This document shows positions 25,130-37,440 of a stretch of 64,000 nt of DNA, in pieces (position 1 is the first letter of the stretch; every line of letters starts with the position of its first letter). The notes under the pieces are model-generated. The model was not told where the DNA came from and made no database searches. It saw only the letters and a program-made list of their open reading frames with translations. The stretch lies in NCBI GenBank assembly GCA_037833965.1, contig AP031358.1, forward strand, positions 9,246,001 through 9,310,000, read 5' to 3'. A program made the position numbers and the translations under genes. The DNA is from Marchantia polymorpha subsp. ruderalis (Eukaryota > Streptophyta > Marchantiopsida > Marchantiales > Marchantiaceae).

Positions 25130-25706
25130 TATTTGTTTGAGAGGTGGTGGCCTGCTCGTCTGCAACGAGAGAAACATGTCCAGTATCAAACGTCACAGGC
25201 AAAAGATAAAAGTGCAGGTACTGACGAGGGACGAGGGTACCTTTAGAAGCCGGCAGGCGCGAAGGAGGGCTCGTATACTCTCGGTAAAACGACTACCCGC
25301 CTTTTCACCTTTCACAAAAGTACAGTACAAACAAGAGATAGGCATTCGAGCTTCCCAAGAGGGACGAGACGAGACGAGAGTATTTAACGGTTTCACCTCG
25401 GAACCACGATGGAACACAGACAGAGCCCGATTCCAATGCGAGCAGTAACTTCGGCTCGTACTGTATTGCAATGAGTCAGAGACAGTCGATCATTTCTTCC
25501 ACCCTCTCAAGTTCTGGTGGCGGATGTTTCTAGTCGAGGTGTTACCCCCATTCCAGAACTTGACTGAGGTTCATGCACTTGCCCCAAAAAAGGACGTGGA
25601 AAGACGGACGATCTACTTCCGTAGTCCAAGGGCTGTGGAAAAACTTGCAAGTACTGAACAGGGTACGAGGAGAGCTGGCAGAAGGTTTTACTCCCACCAG
25701 CACTAG
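25130..25706 (+). pseudogene. Possible non-LTR reverse-transcriptase zinc-finger relic
   Basis: The plus strand at about 25461-25530 reads LYCNESETVDHFFH, then KFWWRMF. This resembles the zf-RVT motif (C..C....ETxxHxFFxC....W) at the C-terminal end of many plant LINE-type reverse transcriptases. The frame is interrupted by a stop just upstream (at about 25446), and the final Cys is missing. Sequence 5' of it gives short basic frames only, with no RT core. It could be a truncated LINE tail or chance resemblance. Confidence 0.35.
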
Positions 25707-27075
25707 ATCGGATCCAGCGATGGTGAAGTAAGGGCTTGTCCGGACTCATCCTCACTCTGCTACTACCACAGAAACCGCCTTCCCGAACCGACTCTTTGAG
25801 TAGGGGGATGTGGGGTGGGGTTGCGTGAGGTGGGATCTGATTTGTCTGACCTGACGAGGTTGCGCTGTGCATGTGTGCTCCATCTCGCGGCCCATTACAG
25901 TCGGGCTTTCCCGGATCTATGTGCATCTACCACCACCGATTAGCACCCCAGACAACTGCATCCCTGTGAGACAGGCGTGGAGTATCTGCAAGCATGGAGT
26001 GTACTTTAGCCTGCATGGAGTATCGCCTGCACCCAGTCTTTTTCAGGAACCGGGAGTTTCTGAGGAGTTGTCCAGTCGGACCGTGGTTTACTGGGTTAGG
26101 TCTTTGCATGCAACATGGAATGGCATGTGAACACAAGGTAAAGACAGTTCCTTGTTCAGTGTCACTGGAGTTAAGCTACTGGTAATACACAGTGCATACA
26201 CGAGCATGTGCAACAAACCTACAGTGCATTTGGACGGCTTGTATGGGGAGAAAAATGGCAACCTTTGAAGTAGTATACAACACATGACCCTTCCTGTGCT
26301 ATACTCGCAATGACTCCAAACCGGTCAGTGGGCCCAACGTACTTGGCTGTTAAGTTGCTTTCAGTACATGCCTTTCCACATGCTGCTTATTGGAGCGAAA
26401 TCCTCAGCTTGTTCGCACTATAACATTATGATTACTGCGCCCTGGTGTATCTGCATATGGGTTGCATGAATTGCAACGAGGGTTACAACCCTGCAGGACA
26501 GATATTGATACTAAGTCGTGGGTCACTACACATTTGCGATGATAAATTAAAACCACCTTTCCGCTTAGAGTCAAGTTTCGTGAAAGCATAGTGATTACAC
26601 AAACATTTTGCCTTTAAAGAATGCCAGATGTTTCAACCCAAGCGAAAAGGTCATCTTCTGGCACAGGTGGGCCCAATTTCAAGGGAACCTGCGTCAGACT
26701 AAGTGAACTATGCTTGGATAGACATCCTGAACACATTACATGATGCGACGTGGAAAAGGAGTGTTGAAGGACAACAGCAATCTTCTCAGAGATCCATGGT
26801 GAGTTATACAAGACAATTGCCTTGATTCGATATCTACAACTAGACGGTTCTCACCTTCCCAAGGAGACCCCAGAAATAAGGGTCCAATCAGTTTCTTCAT
26901 CGCATCTCTTCGCCAACTACAAACTAAAAGATCCTAGCGCCTCATTCGTGCCCTCAGTGGCAATTAAATTTATGTACATACAAGAGTTCTCTACAACTAT
27001 TGCATCGATTTTGTATACATTTAAGTACTGAAGTAGAAGATTTTTTGCTCTTCCCTCCTGACTAACGCACATCGT
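25707..27075. other. Spacer and 3' flank of the FBL3-like gene
   Basis: Moderate-GC DNA without a recognised gene. Several short frames on both strands lack family features. The sequence adjoining 27075 must contain the 3'UTR of the minus-strand F-box gene. Confidence 0.5.
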
Positions 27076-30029
27076 TTAGACACTAGGGTACATCAGTAAA
27101 TGATCCAATGTGGGCTTCTCTAACCACTTTATTCTGCACCCTCGTTCTACTAGTGTCACGATAGTTTGTTCAGAAAACTTTTCTCGCAGATGAGCAGATA
27201 TCTTGACCTTTTGAAGGTTCTCACAGCTGAGAACTGCTTCTTCCAATCCTCTGATAGTGACTTCGTCGAGATGTAGTAGGCTCATGTTTTGCATATTCTT
27301 TGAGGCGGCTACGGCTTCGAGACCTTCATCGGATATCATCCAGCAGTAGGATAAGCAGATCTGCAATTCCGACACCAAATAATCAGATAAGCTATACATG
27401 AAGAGCAGGAAAATGTTATAAAATTATGTGCTCCGTCAACGAATTGGCGAAAAAGTCACGCTAAGCAATAAGTTCTCTCTTCAGTATATGTGGCTTACAT
27501 GATTGAGGTTTAAGCAGTTTTTGGCCAAAGCTTTGATGCCCCAGTCCATGACCGCAAGACAACGTTTCATATCAAGCTTCTCCAGTTTTCGACATCCGGA
27601 GGCAAGTACTTTAAGTCCATCGCAAGTCACTTTCATCAAAGATCTCATCTCCAGGGTTGTCAACTCGTGCAGCTTGGAGATAGAGATAAGGCTGTCATCC
27701 GTCATCCTCGAACAATAGGACATGTTGATCACAGACAAGTTTGGACATCCGTTTGCGAGGGCTTCAATTGAAGCGTCGCCCAGGTCGGACGAACTGCACA
27801 CAAAACAGGGACATGTACTTAGAAGGTGATTACAGAAGCATCAAGGTAAAACTATAAAATGAACATCACACAACTTTCACAAAGATGCAACATTCACATT
27901 TGAGTGATCAACCGGGTGCGTTACAATCGCATATGTAAACATACCGATAAAGATCGATCTCTCTCAGATCTCGGCATGTTAAACCAATGTGTTGCAGACC
28001 AACATCTGTAATGTCCGTGCAATAGGCAAGTTTCAAGACCTTCAAAGCTGTGCAATTTGCAAGTTTTTCAAGACCTGCAATCATAGATAGAAGCAGGTGA
28101 GAAAAATCCAAGGATCTATGGTCCATCATCCCTCGATTGAGCAAACTAAAAGAAAAAAGATGAGCAGAAGCAGATCGCACACGTCGAGTCCTTTTGCACC
28201 TACATTGATCATTGACCTCGCAGTCCGTGAGGTTCAACTCCTCGAGAAGAAAAAGGCGCTGACCGATCAAAGATATACCCTGCTCCGTTACCAAACCGCA
28301 AGACTCCATTTTCAAGCTGCGGAGCTGGCGGCAAAAGTTTGCAATGAAGCACATGGTTCTGTCCGTAATGAAGTGGCAGCATGTCAGATCCAGTCGCTCG
28401 AGCCTGGCACAACCCTTGAGTACGCCATACACTGCCTCATCGTTAACACCGATGCACTTGCTCAAGCTCAACTCCTTCAAGGTTTTCGCAAGAAAAGATT
28501 CGCCGATAAATGCCAACTCATTCCCCACGATCGTACATTCGTCTAGCTTTATAACTTCTAAGCTTCTCAAGTTTAAGGATCCTCCCACGCTCCTGCTCCA
28601 TCCCTGACGGACATTTAAAACATACAACACCAATTGTTAAATTGGGAGAGACCCAACAGACACTGTGGTCGTTCGTTTGTGCTCCGAAAACAATATCTGG
28701 TCACCAAGCAAGTGTAAGACCGATGAAAGCCATAACATATTTACTCCTTGCTAAGTGAATCTGCCTTTCGTGTGCACATAAAACCAGAATCTACGCTTCA
28801 GGGAGTACCTCAGTCACGTCAAGCTTCGCTGCGTGAATTTTAAGTGCTAACAACAGAGACGTAGTTCCACACGAAAAGAAGCACAGCGAGTAATTATCTC
28901 GACCTTGCAAATCAAAATTGAAAACACTTACCGAAAGAGGGCCGCCACTCTGCCCAACCCACGACCGATTGTTATTATCCAGACTGTAGCATCCCACCAC
29001 CGTCAGGTGCTTCAGGTTTTTCAAAAGGGCAACTCTGGAGACTCCAATACCAGTTACCTGCTCACAAGAAACCAAATTTTCTTACCGTCAACCAATGTCG
29101 AATGGACAGAAAGAATTCGCGAAAAATTGACTGTCACCAAGCAAAGCGCCAAATAAATAGGACCGACTCAAACAAATTTGTTCGAAACAAATCCCCGCGA
29201 TTTCCTTCATTAGTAAACCCGCAACTCTCCAATATCCGTTTCATACTTTAAATGAGTTGAGTCTTCTACCTTCATACAGATTTTGGAGGAATGTGGCCTA
29301 AGAAAAAACTAACATCTGGAAAGAGGGCCGCCGACATGGACAATTCTACAAGTATGATGGAGCTCAAGGACTAACCTCAGTGTAAGAAAGATCCAAATCC
29401 TCCACGAGCTTGCAATTTTCGGCGATTGCCATAGCACTCGCGTCGCCTACCCTCATACAAGATTTCAGGTTGAGGAGTCGTAATTTTGGGCACCCTTTAG
29501 CCACCTCGATCAACCCCGAATCAGTGATTGTCCGGCAGTTGGCGAGCTTGAGATGTTCCAGATTCGTCATAAGTGCAACGGCATACAACACCTCGTCTTC
29601 CAAGAGAAGACCATTTGAAAGATCTAAGCTTTTGAGCGACGTGCACTGAGTTGCCACGTGCATCAACCCCTGTTCGTTAAAACCAGAAACGCAGGACAGG
29701 TTGAGGGACTGCAAGCGTGGCCCAGAGAAACTTCCCACGACACTCAAATCTTTATTATGCACCTGAAGGCATAATGACAGATCCAAGTGCTTCAGCTCGG
29801 TGTAGCGCTCGAGTGCTGTGGGAAGTATGTGGGTTCGTAAAACCTGCATCTTGTTGCGAAAGCTGGCTTGCACAGTCAAAAATCTTTTGCAGACAAGACG
29901 CACCGACAGTCTATCTGTCGAGTCTCGAACCATCTCAAATATGACGCTTAGAATGTAATCATCCAGGAGATCAAAACACTGCTTGTGTGTACAAACTTTC
30001 CCTCGGGTTCTCGGGATCATCGCAGCCAT
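27076..30029 (-). CDS. F-box/LRR-repeat protein, FBL3 family (6 exons)
   Basis: Minus-strand exons 29376-30029, 28932-29057, 28204-28603, 27945-28074, 27499-27793 and 27076-27360 join in frame, all GT-AG, to 629 residues. Residues 17-60 form an F-box (CFDLLDDYILSVIFEMV then SVRLVCKRFL). The rest is Cys-containing leucine-rich repeats (for example LKHLDLSLC, LEHLKLANCRTITDSG, LKELSLSKCIGVNDEAV, LRSLKMESCGLV, LEELNLTDCEVND, LREIDLYR). It ends in the family tail AHLREKF...RGC. This closely follows Arabidopsis F-box/LRR protein 3 (At5g01720, also studied as RAE1, a degrader of STOP1). The F-box would bind SKP1 in an SCF ubiquitin ligase and the LRRs the substrate. Relative to that protein, about 40-50 residues of repeats are missing near residues 240-262. 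Confidence 0.93.
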
Positions 30030-31750
30030 GATGTCAATACAGCAGTCGATAGCAATATAATCAAGTCAGTTGGTTGAGGTGAGGCACAAATCGATATCGG
30101 CAGAAAATCAAGTATCACAAAGCACGAGTCTTGGTGAAACTTCTTCTTCTTTGCTGATTTCTGACTAGGAATAAGGCTTCCTCTTCAACCACCTCCTCTG
30201 CTGCAAACCAGGCTACAAGTTCGTCTGCTAGAGTGCAGCAACCCTTAACCCAAAAGAAGGTTATAGAATCGTTCAAACTGCCACCTTGCGATGAGCATGA
30301 TGCCTCTGCTGCGATCTAGTGTGAGCATAGGTAACGTACTCCCTCCTGGTCGATTGGAACCCCTGGGTAACCACTGGGCATGAATAAGTCTCAGTCTCAG
30401 GCAAACCTTTCACACATGCTTCAGGCGCCCTGTCTCCTCTTGTCCATGAACTCGCCGCTGGATCTTGTGACCTCCTGAAAAGAATAAGTTCGTTGTACAC
30501 CGAGCTAAGGTGGAACAACGACAGCCCGCCCACCACATACACCGCGCCACAAACAACGAGAAACCAGTGATCACCAGCAAAGATTTATCACTCAGAGCAC
30601 TCAGGACGAGATGTCAAACGAACGCGACTGGAATCCAAACACCTGTGATGCTCACTCCAAAAGACCTCGCTGCAGCGGAAGAGACTGAAGGCCTTAAGGG
30701 AGGTCTTGAAGCTGAATGTGAGAACACTCAATCAGTCTGCGTTGCTGCTCCACTGCAACGACCTTTAGGCTTTCAAGTTGTAATCGACAATCCCTGTCCA
30801 ACTACTACTTCACGAAGCTGATCAGCGAGAGTGTGCCCGTCGCATCCTCTTCTTCAGTCCTTTTCCTGCGCCAGCAGCAGCCTGCCACTTGACCCTTGAC
30901 TCTGCCACTGCACGTTTCCGTACTCTGCAGTACTCTACCGTGCATTTGGGTTCAACTGTTGTTGTCGTGTTTTTCATAAGTTGACTTGGAGGTGAAACCC
31001 AACAGCATTCATCTGTCCTGTACCGTACTTACCCCTGTACCCGTACCTGTAGTAAAACCCCTTCACCTGCACTCTACAGAATCTCAAGTCCATACATTAA
31101 ATTTTCCAACATACAGGCATAGGCCCGCATGTTAGAAAAATGAGGCCTCTCCAGGAGGTGCTCATGGCAGGGGACCCTCAAACTGTACAGCTCACACTTC
31201 ATGCTGACATTCCAAATTGTCCTACAAAGCACCCCAGATTCTTCGGAAACCAGTGAACTCACTCGCTGTACAATAATTCTTTTCCTTTCTACCCTGACGA
31301 GCTGGGAGCAAAGGATAGAATTCAAAGGAGAAAATATTCTACGAAAGAGAGGGAACCGGAAATACCAGCCTGGATTTGATGAGTCAAGCCCTTGAAATCA
31401 AGAAGAGTGCCTTGCAAGGACTTGCATTCTCTTGAGTCTCATCATACTTAGAGAGAGAGAGAGAGACATGCCCAATTATTGCAAATAACTTGGATGCTCT
31501 GTGAAACTTCTCAAGTCGAAGAAAAGTGGATGATGTCAATCTTGCACCTAAGGAAACATTCACACTTGTCGCATTAGGTTGACACAATCGTGGTAATTAA
31601 CAATGATTACGACAGTAAAGGGCGACGGAAATACCAACTGCCGCGTAGAAATATTGTCCTTGATCTATTGCCCGAGCGCTTGAGGCAGGCCGACTCACCA
31701 ATAATATCCGCAACTTGTCGCGTATTGTGTGTGGAATGAAAAGCCTTCCC
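30030..31750. promoter_or_regulatory. Upstream region of the FBL3-like gene
   Basis: This must contain the promoter and 5'UTR of the minus-strand F-box gene (start codon at 30029). Open frames at 30273-30542 (minus) and 30510-30821 (plus) lack family features. GTAC-rich words (CTGTACCCGTACCTGTAG at about 31032) and a GA microsatellite (31450-31467) are present. No specific control element can be assigned. Confidence 0.4.
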
Positions 31751-33000
31751 ATCATGTGATCAAGTACTGTAATTATTCACGGGCTACCGGGATACACCAA
31801 TATTGACCCACAGGGAAGGGCGATCTGAAGGATTCGATTGCCAACTACGGAGATGCCATACCGATACCGAATGTCACCTGTCTGCGATGGCCCCGGCAAT
31901 GTCGACCAATGGCACTGACGAGCCGCGCTCATCAGCGCCAAGACCACCTCACCTGTCTGGACTGCATCACGGGACTGAGTCCCAAAATAAGTCGTGCAGC
32001 CCAAATGGTCTCGGTAGCTTCTCCCCGGGTCACCCAAACCTATTCTGCGCTGCCATCCTCGGCGCGGTGCCTTCTGAGGCCGTAGTCGGCAGAAACGCGC
32101 CCCGGTTGCGCCTGTTGGAGTTTAACTGTCTACATCCAGCTCGGGGCGGCCAGGTGCGTCTGAACGGGTCCATCCTGTGCCTCACACGTCAAGCGGGCGG
32201 GCGGGCGAGGGGCGTTGGAGTTACGAGTTTCAAATCGGAGTATGGGTTGTCCGGCGGGTATTCGCCCTCCGGTTTCGGAACCGGTGGTTTCGGCCCAGTG
32301 AAAGTGGAGACGGGGTCCTGGCAGCATCGGCCTCGAATAGAATACGGCCAGCGGGCCCATCAATAAACATTTATATTTGGGGGCTCACAGTAATAGTATA
32401 CGACCTTTGAAGTACGGATGGTCATGTCCTTTAGCATTTTGTCCTACTCTGGAGTCCTGCACATGTACGTTCCGTACTCTTCCTTTATTCCCGTGGACAT
32501 CGTCACAGACCTCTTGTCTGTTCCTCCCCGCTTTTTCTCACGTGTTTCCTCCACTGTAAGAAAATCTCAACTCCGCGTTCGCAGCATGAAGATGCGCCTC
32601 TCCTTTTCTTGATCCGGTCCACGGCTGCATTCGCATTCGTGACCTTCCCCTCCTCGCTCGGCATTCCCTCGCCGGCTGAAAAGGTGATCCAAAAGAAAAA
32701 GGATTTGAGAAGAACCCCCGGACACCGAAAATTTCGTCCTGTGATCGAAGCCCTCGCAAGGTCCGGAAAGCGCCCCTCGGTGATGACAAGTGTGAGGCGC
32801 GCAGCTTCGATCACCAATCTTGCGTGTGTACATATCTGCTCCCGCAAGCGAGCCTCGCAGAAAGCGGGGCATCCTTACTTTTTCCTTTTTTTCAATGAGG
32901 GTGTGATATAGGTACCGGTCACAAAGTATTTTTAATTTGGATTGATATATTCCCCTCGGTAGCAAAAGGAGGAATAGAGACCTTGACAAGCGATGTTCTA
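31751..33000. other. GC-rich island with unassigned open frames
   Basis: A sharp composition change from the neighbouring AT-rich DNA. The plus strand is open for 187 codons at 31803-32366 and the minus strand for up to 140 codons at 32567-32989, overlapping frames on both strands. The translations are Gly/Ser/Pro/Arg-rich and match no family I know. GC content lowers stop frequency, so these may be chance. A transposon fragment is the most likely source. Confidence 0.4.
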
Positions 33001-34950
33001 GGGTTATTCCTTAAAATCCAGATGACTCGCAACTTTGTATAATTCAACCCCAACTCACAAACTGATCATCCACATGCAATGACTACCTTCTTCTTTTCGG
33101 CAGCATATGTAGGAAAATGCTCATAACATCCAGGAGAAAAGAAAGGAGAAGACTTCCCTTAGATTCTGAAATTAGAAATTGACTTACATGTCCCTTGCTC
33201 TATAGATAAGGATAGCCTGTAAAATCCATACTGAACCATAGATGATGTGTGTAATGTTTGACTTTGATTATATAAAAATAGTAACAACATTATTTGTATA
33301 TTGTTCATGCTCATACATATTTTGTAAAAACACTCAATACATCCACATCAACAAACACAAGTGTGACTCACTAACAGTTTTATACTCTCCAGATGTCGTT
33401 AACCATAACACATACACATTCATAGAATTTTAACATTATTATACACTTTGAGACTCAAATATAGTCTCATTAGCTACAATCCATCGTCTTCTCTAGATTC
33501 TAAGTATTTATAATTTGAGTACTATGATTTCTAACAACATTCTCATACCGTTAAACAAGTCTAAAACAAAAAACTTTGATTGCAATATCATTTAACTGAT
33601 GTATCAGCCATACACTCACTCATTAAATTTCCATTGTCTCCATATATTTCATGGTAGTATTTGTACAAATACACATGACATCACATTATAAAGATCATTA
33701 TTCACGATCACGTATGTATACTAAATGTTATTCTAATGAATCATTGCTTTATGACAAAGTACTCATTTAAACCCTTAAGATTACACTAGAATTATGGAGT
33801 CGAAATCATCAAGGTGTGTGTGCTATAGTAACTCAAGAGGTAAACATCTACCTCATAATATCTATTTCATAATAGATTCATTCATTGAACAATATTTGAG
33901 ATGGCTGCATTTGTAGCACTTTTACGCACCTTGAAAATTGTACAAGTACTGACATCAACTCTTTATTGTAAGTTTTCATCAAATAGCTTGTTTAAGTGCT
34001 TAATACGTTTTCCAAACATCAGTGAAGTGAAATAAAACAACTTATAGAATAAAACTTGTTTTGGTACAAGTTTTAGTTTACCTCAAAGAGATTGAAGACA
34101 TGTATCTGATTTAAAACATAGAAAGTTTATTAAGATGAACGATATGTATGTTGTATGTTTCATAGAAGTTATATGTTTGCTTATTGGTAGATTATCAATA
34201 AAATCTATGATTGGTATTGAAATTCAATAAAGAAAACTATGACTACTACATCCTTGAATCATGCACATGTCATTTCACAAAATATCTGGGATGTTTTGTT
34301 TTGAGGATACTACAGTTTTCAGATCTACATGCTTTAATGTAATCATGTAAGGATACTTTGTCATGCTTTGTACATGCAAAGACTCACTATTTGACATGTA
34401 TAATTCCCTTGAGTACATTGTTCTAGCAATACTTGTTACACATGACTTGTTGGATAATAATTGTGAAATAAATTGGGCTAACAGAGAATTCTGGAGACTA
34501 ATCTACAAAGTTTCTACTCTAGCAATCCAAAGAATTCGTGCATATAGCATACATTCGCCTATATTAGCAAATACAAACGATACATCTAATGATAAATTAC
34601 TCCAGATATTACCATTTTTTGTCTTCTATTTTTTGAGTTCTTACGTCTAAAATATGAGAGAATGTTTCTCACATAAAGTGTTTGCCGAAGAAGCTGGATA
34701 TGATTACATTTATTTCGAAAAGTTGATTGAATGTCATTTGTAGACAAGATTGAGTAAAGCTTAGTTGGCTGATTCGTTGAGGAAGATTGGTATGAGAATC
34801 TCGTGGAATTTACATCCTACGATGACACAGAGTGTCGACATAAGGCTAGCATTGAACCAATAGTGTCACAATGCGACATGTCAACACAAAGTCTTTTGTA
34901 TATAATTCAATGTATGCTTAAATGTGTTTTCAATCTTGGTGTGTTTCTAA
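33001..34950. other. AT-rich spacer
   Basis: No gene recognised. One plus-strand frame (34363-34650, 95 codons) has no recognisable domain. Composition changes abruptly near 34970, where the next GC-rich island begins. Confidence 0.55.
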
Positions 34951-36594
34951 AAATTCTAAATCTTTATCCAGCGACGTTGTCCACAACGGGACGAACACAA
35001 AACTGCGCTTCCCTGCAGGTACGTTCGAACTACGGCTGTAGGATTGGTTGCAGTCGCAGTACTAGACTCCGCACAGTCGGCGCAGATCAAGAGTGCACCG
35101 GCTGTACTACGCCCGATCACCTTGAATCGACAGTTAGGAATGCGTAGGGTGAAACCCTCCAGAGATCCGATGTTCAGAATCAACGGCCAACTTAATGGCC
35201 GATGAATCCGTAGTCGTCAACTGATGCTTCGGTACGGACTCGTATCGGTACTTCTCGTATTTCACCGTTGATTCCTGCGAAGGCCAGAGGGTACGACCGG
35301 AGATATGACCGGGCCCCCCGGGTCAAAAGAAGATGCCTGTCTAGAAAAACCGCACAAACGGGCTCATGTGCCGAAAATCTAAGTAGACCCGACGATGTGT
35401 CATAGGTGGAACTGCGCAGAAGGCACCGGAGACCACATGATCCACGCAGTTAGAAACCAGTCGCAACGGAGTACCCTCCACGGTACGGCTAACGGGACGG
35501 GCCGGCAACGTAGTTCAGAAATCTAAGGTAACGACGCCGTCCCGTCCACGTGTACCCGGAGGAAGAGACCGATATAATTACAATAAAATATCGGGCGGAA
35601 CACGAGAATTTGTCGTCTAGTGAGGCCTTGTTACAGTGGGGTGGGCGGAACCGTCCTCCCTCCTTCTGTACGACCTTCGTACAGAAGGGCAGTCTGAAGA
35701 GGACCCGTCCAATGAAGCGCAGAAGAATGGCACCGTGAATCCGGTACGATCGCGGCCTCGTGCCAGCCGAGACCAGATCAGGTCAATCTGAGGGAGGGAC
35801 TTGAAAGAACAGAGAAAACGTACTCTGAATCGCATGACCATGAAAGACCTGACCGGGGGACGGTTCCACGACAGAACAGAGGCGAGAGGCCGTTGGCTGG
35901 AATTTGGATGCCGTTTGCTCCTGAACAATCACGTGCCGAAGCCGTAGAGCGCCCGCGCAGTGAGAACTGTGAGAAGGCGTCCACCATTCTCGCCCGCTAC
36001 AGTTTACCGAGAAACCCTAAAACTTTTCTCGCGGTTGAAACAACTCGACGATTTTCTTCACGATTGCCGAACGGCCCAACTTCAAGCAAAGGAGTTTCTT
36101 TTGTTCTGCTGAAGGACTTCTTCATCGTTCGGGCACCACTTCCGATTGTGACTGCCGGCCGAGGTAGGCTCACTTGAACGAACTTGCTGTCCACATTCCC
36201 GGGTCTACACAAATCAGTTGAATCATTTTCTTGAACGATTCTGTCCGCACCTACCGAAAGGATGACGATTTTGTGAGCGCCACAGATGTGGCCTTCAATT
36301 TGGGAAACGAACAAAGTCGTCAGCAGTAGGTTTGGCAGGTGAGCTGTAAAACTCTGGAAAGCACTGCCGAGAAAGTGCCTTTGGGCTTGGATAACATTGA
36401 CAGCCTCCAAACTACTCACGAATGCGTCCATCATCCTCCCTATGATGGGGGTGTTACATCGTACGGTCAAGGACTGGCCAGGATGGGAGCTATATCTGGT
36501 CTCAGATTCATGTATCACTCGTCGACACACTAATGGAGGACAAAACGCCTCCTTCAGCGCTTACGATCTGCTTTTGGCTGGTGGCTCTCTCCCT

Positions 36595-36633
<39 letters not shown>

Positions 36634-37440
36634 GCTTCGCTGAGTCCGCCTCGGCTGAGCTAAAACCTCGGAATAAAGATCCCACTCTCGCTTCGTGCCG
36701 CACAGCACCTCCCTCGACACGAAGGTTCCATCCTCCACGATTTCATCAACCCTCGAAGGTCAGGAGCTCGAAGGAGAAAGCCCGTCGAGAAGGTGCGAAG
36801 CACAAGGACAGCCCGAAATCCTTCCTCAAGTCGAGTCGAGCTCGTCGAGAGTTCCCCGACTTCTTTGAAACCGCCGAAAAGCGACGGGATACTCACACGA
36901 TGAAACTATGGCGAGATTCACAAGGCGGGCGAGAAGGCTCGAGGGCGACCGACCCTGATGACAACGTGTCCCGAAGTGATGGCCCGGGCACCTCCCTCAG
37001 GTAAAGCTCGTCGGTGGATTGCGGGCCATCTTAAATGAGCCCGTTCCACAACCAACCAGGGCGCATCAAGACGGAGATTCGCCCACTGGCGACAGGGCTG
37101 ACGAAAAGGAAAGGCCAGAAACAGGAGGCTTAACCTAATCTGCCTATTGACCGATACTGTCCCAGCAGCAAGAATACGGACCTTCCGTACAGCCCCACCG
37201 TATCACGAACAGAGACCAGCTAAACATAGAAGACGAGGGCGCTCGCTCTACTCATTCTGCTGTTCCGATATAGTCTGATGACTCGGATCGATCGACGACA
37301 TCCAGAATGCCGGAGCCACCTCGGAAGTAACATTCCGCATATCATTCCGAATCCAGGGATGCCAATCACAATGAGAACGGAATCCAAGTCTCAGATCACG
37401 CCGAGCTCATGATAGCGTATACAGAGGTTAGAATGAATTT
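34951..37440. other. GC-rich island, probable transposon remains, unassigned ORFs
   Basis: A 2.4-kb GC-rich block bounded by AT-rich DNA on both sides. Longest frames are 35997-36530 on the minus strand (177 codons) and 36630-37004 on the plus strand (124 codons, Arg/Lys/Ser-rich, like nucleic-acid-binding gag tails). Neither could be assigned to a family. A (CT)n microsatellite lies at about 36592-36629. Long bicoding frames in GC-rich DNA are weak evidence for genes. Confidence 0.4.
36592..36629. repeat. (CCCT)n/(CT)n microsatellite
   Basis: A CCCTCCCTC run grades into about 14 CT dinucleotides. It is a simple-sequence expansion inside the GC-rich island. Confidence 0.95.

Noticed and set aside
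28097-28546. 149-codon plus-strand ORF
   Set aside because: It is the antisense shadow of FBL3 exon 3, whose minus-strand LRR translation is clearly the real one.
31803-32366. 187-codon plus-strand ORF as a gene
   Set aside because: Low-complexity Gly/Ser/Pro content and opposite-strand overlaps point to composition, not coding selection.
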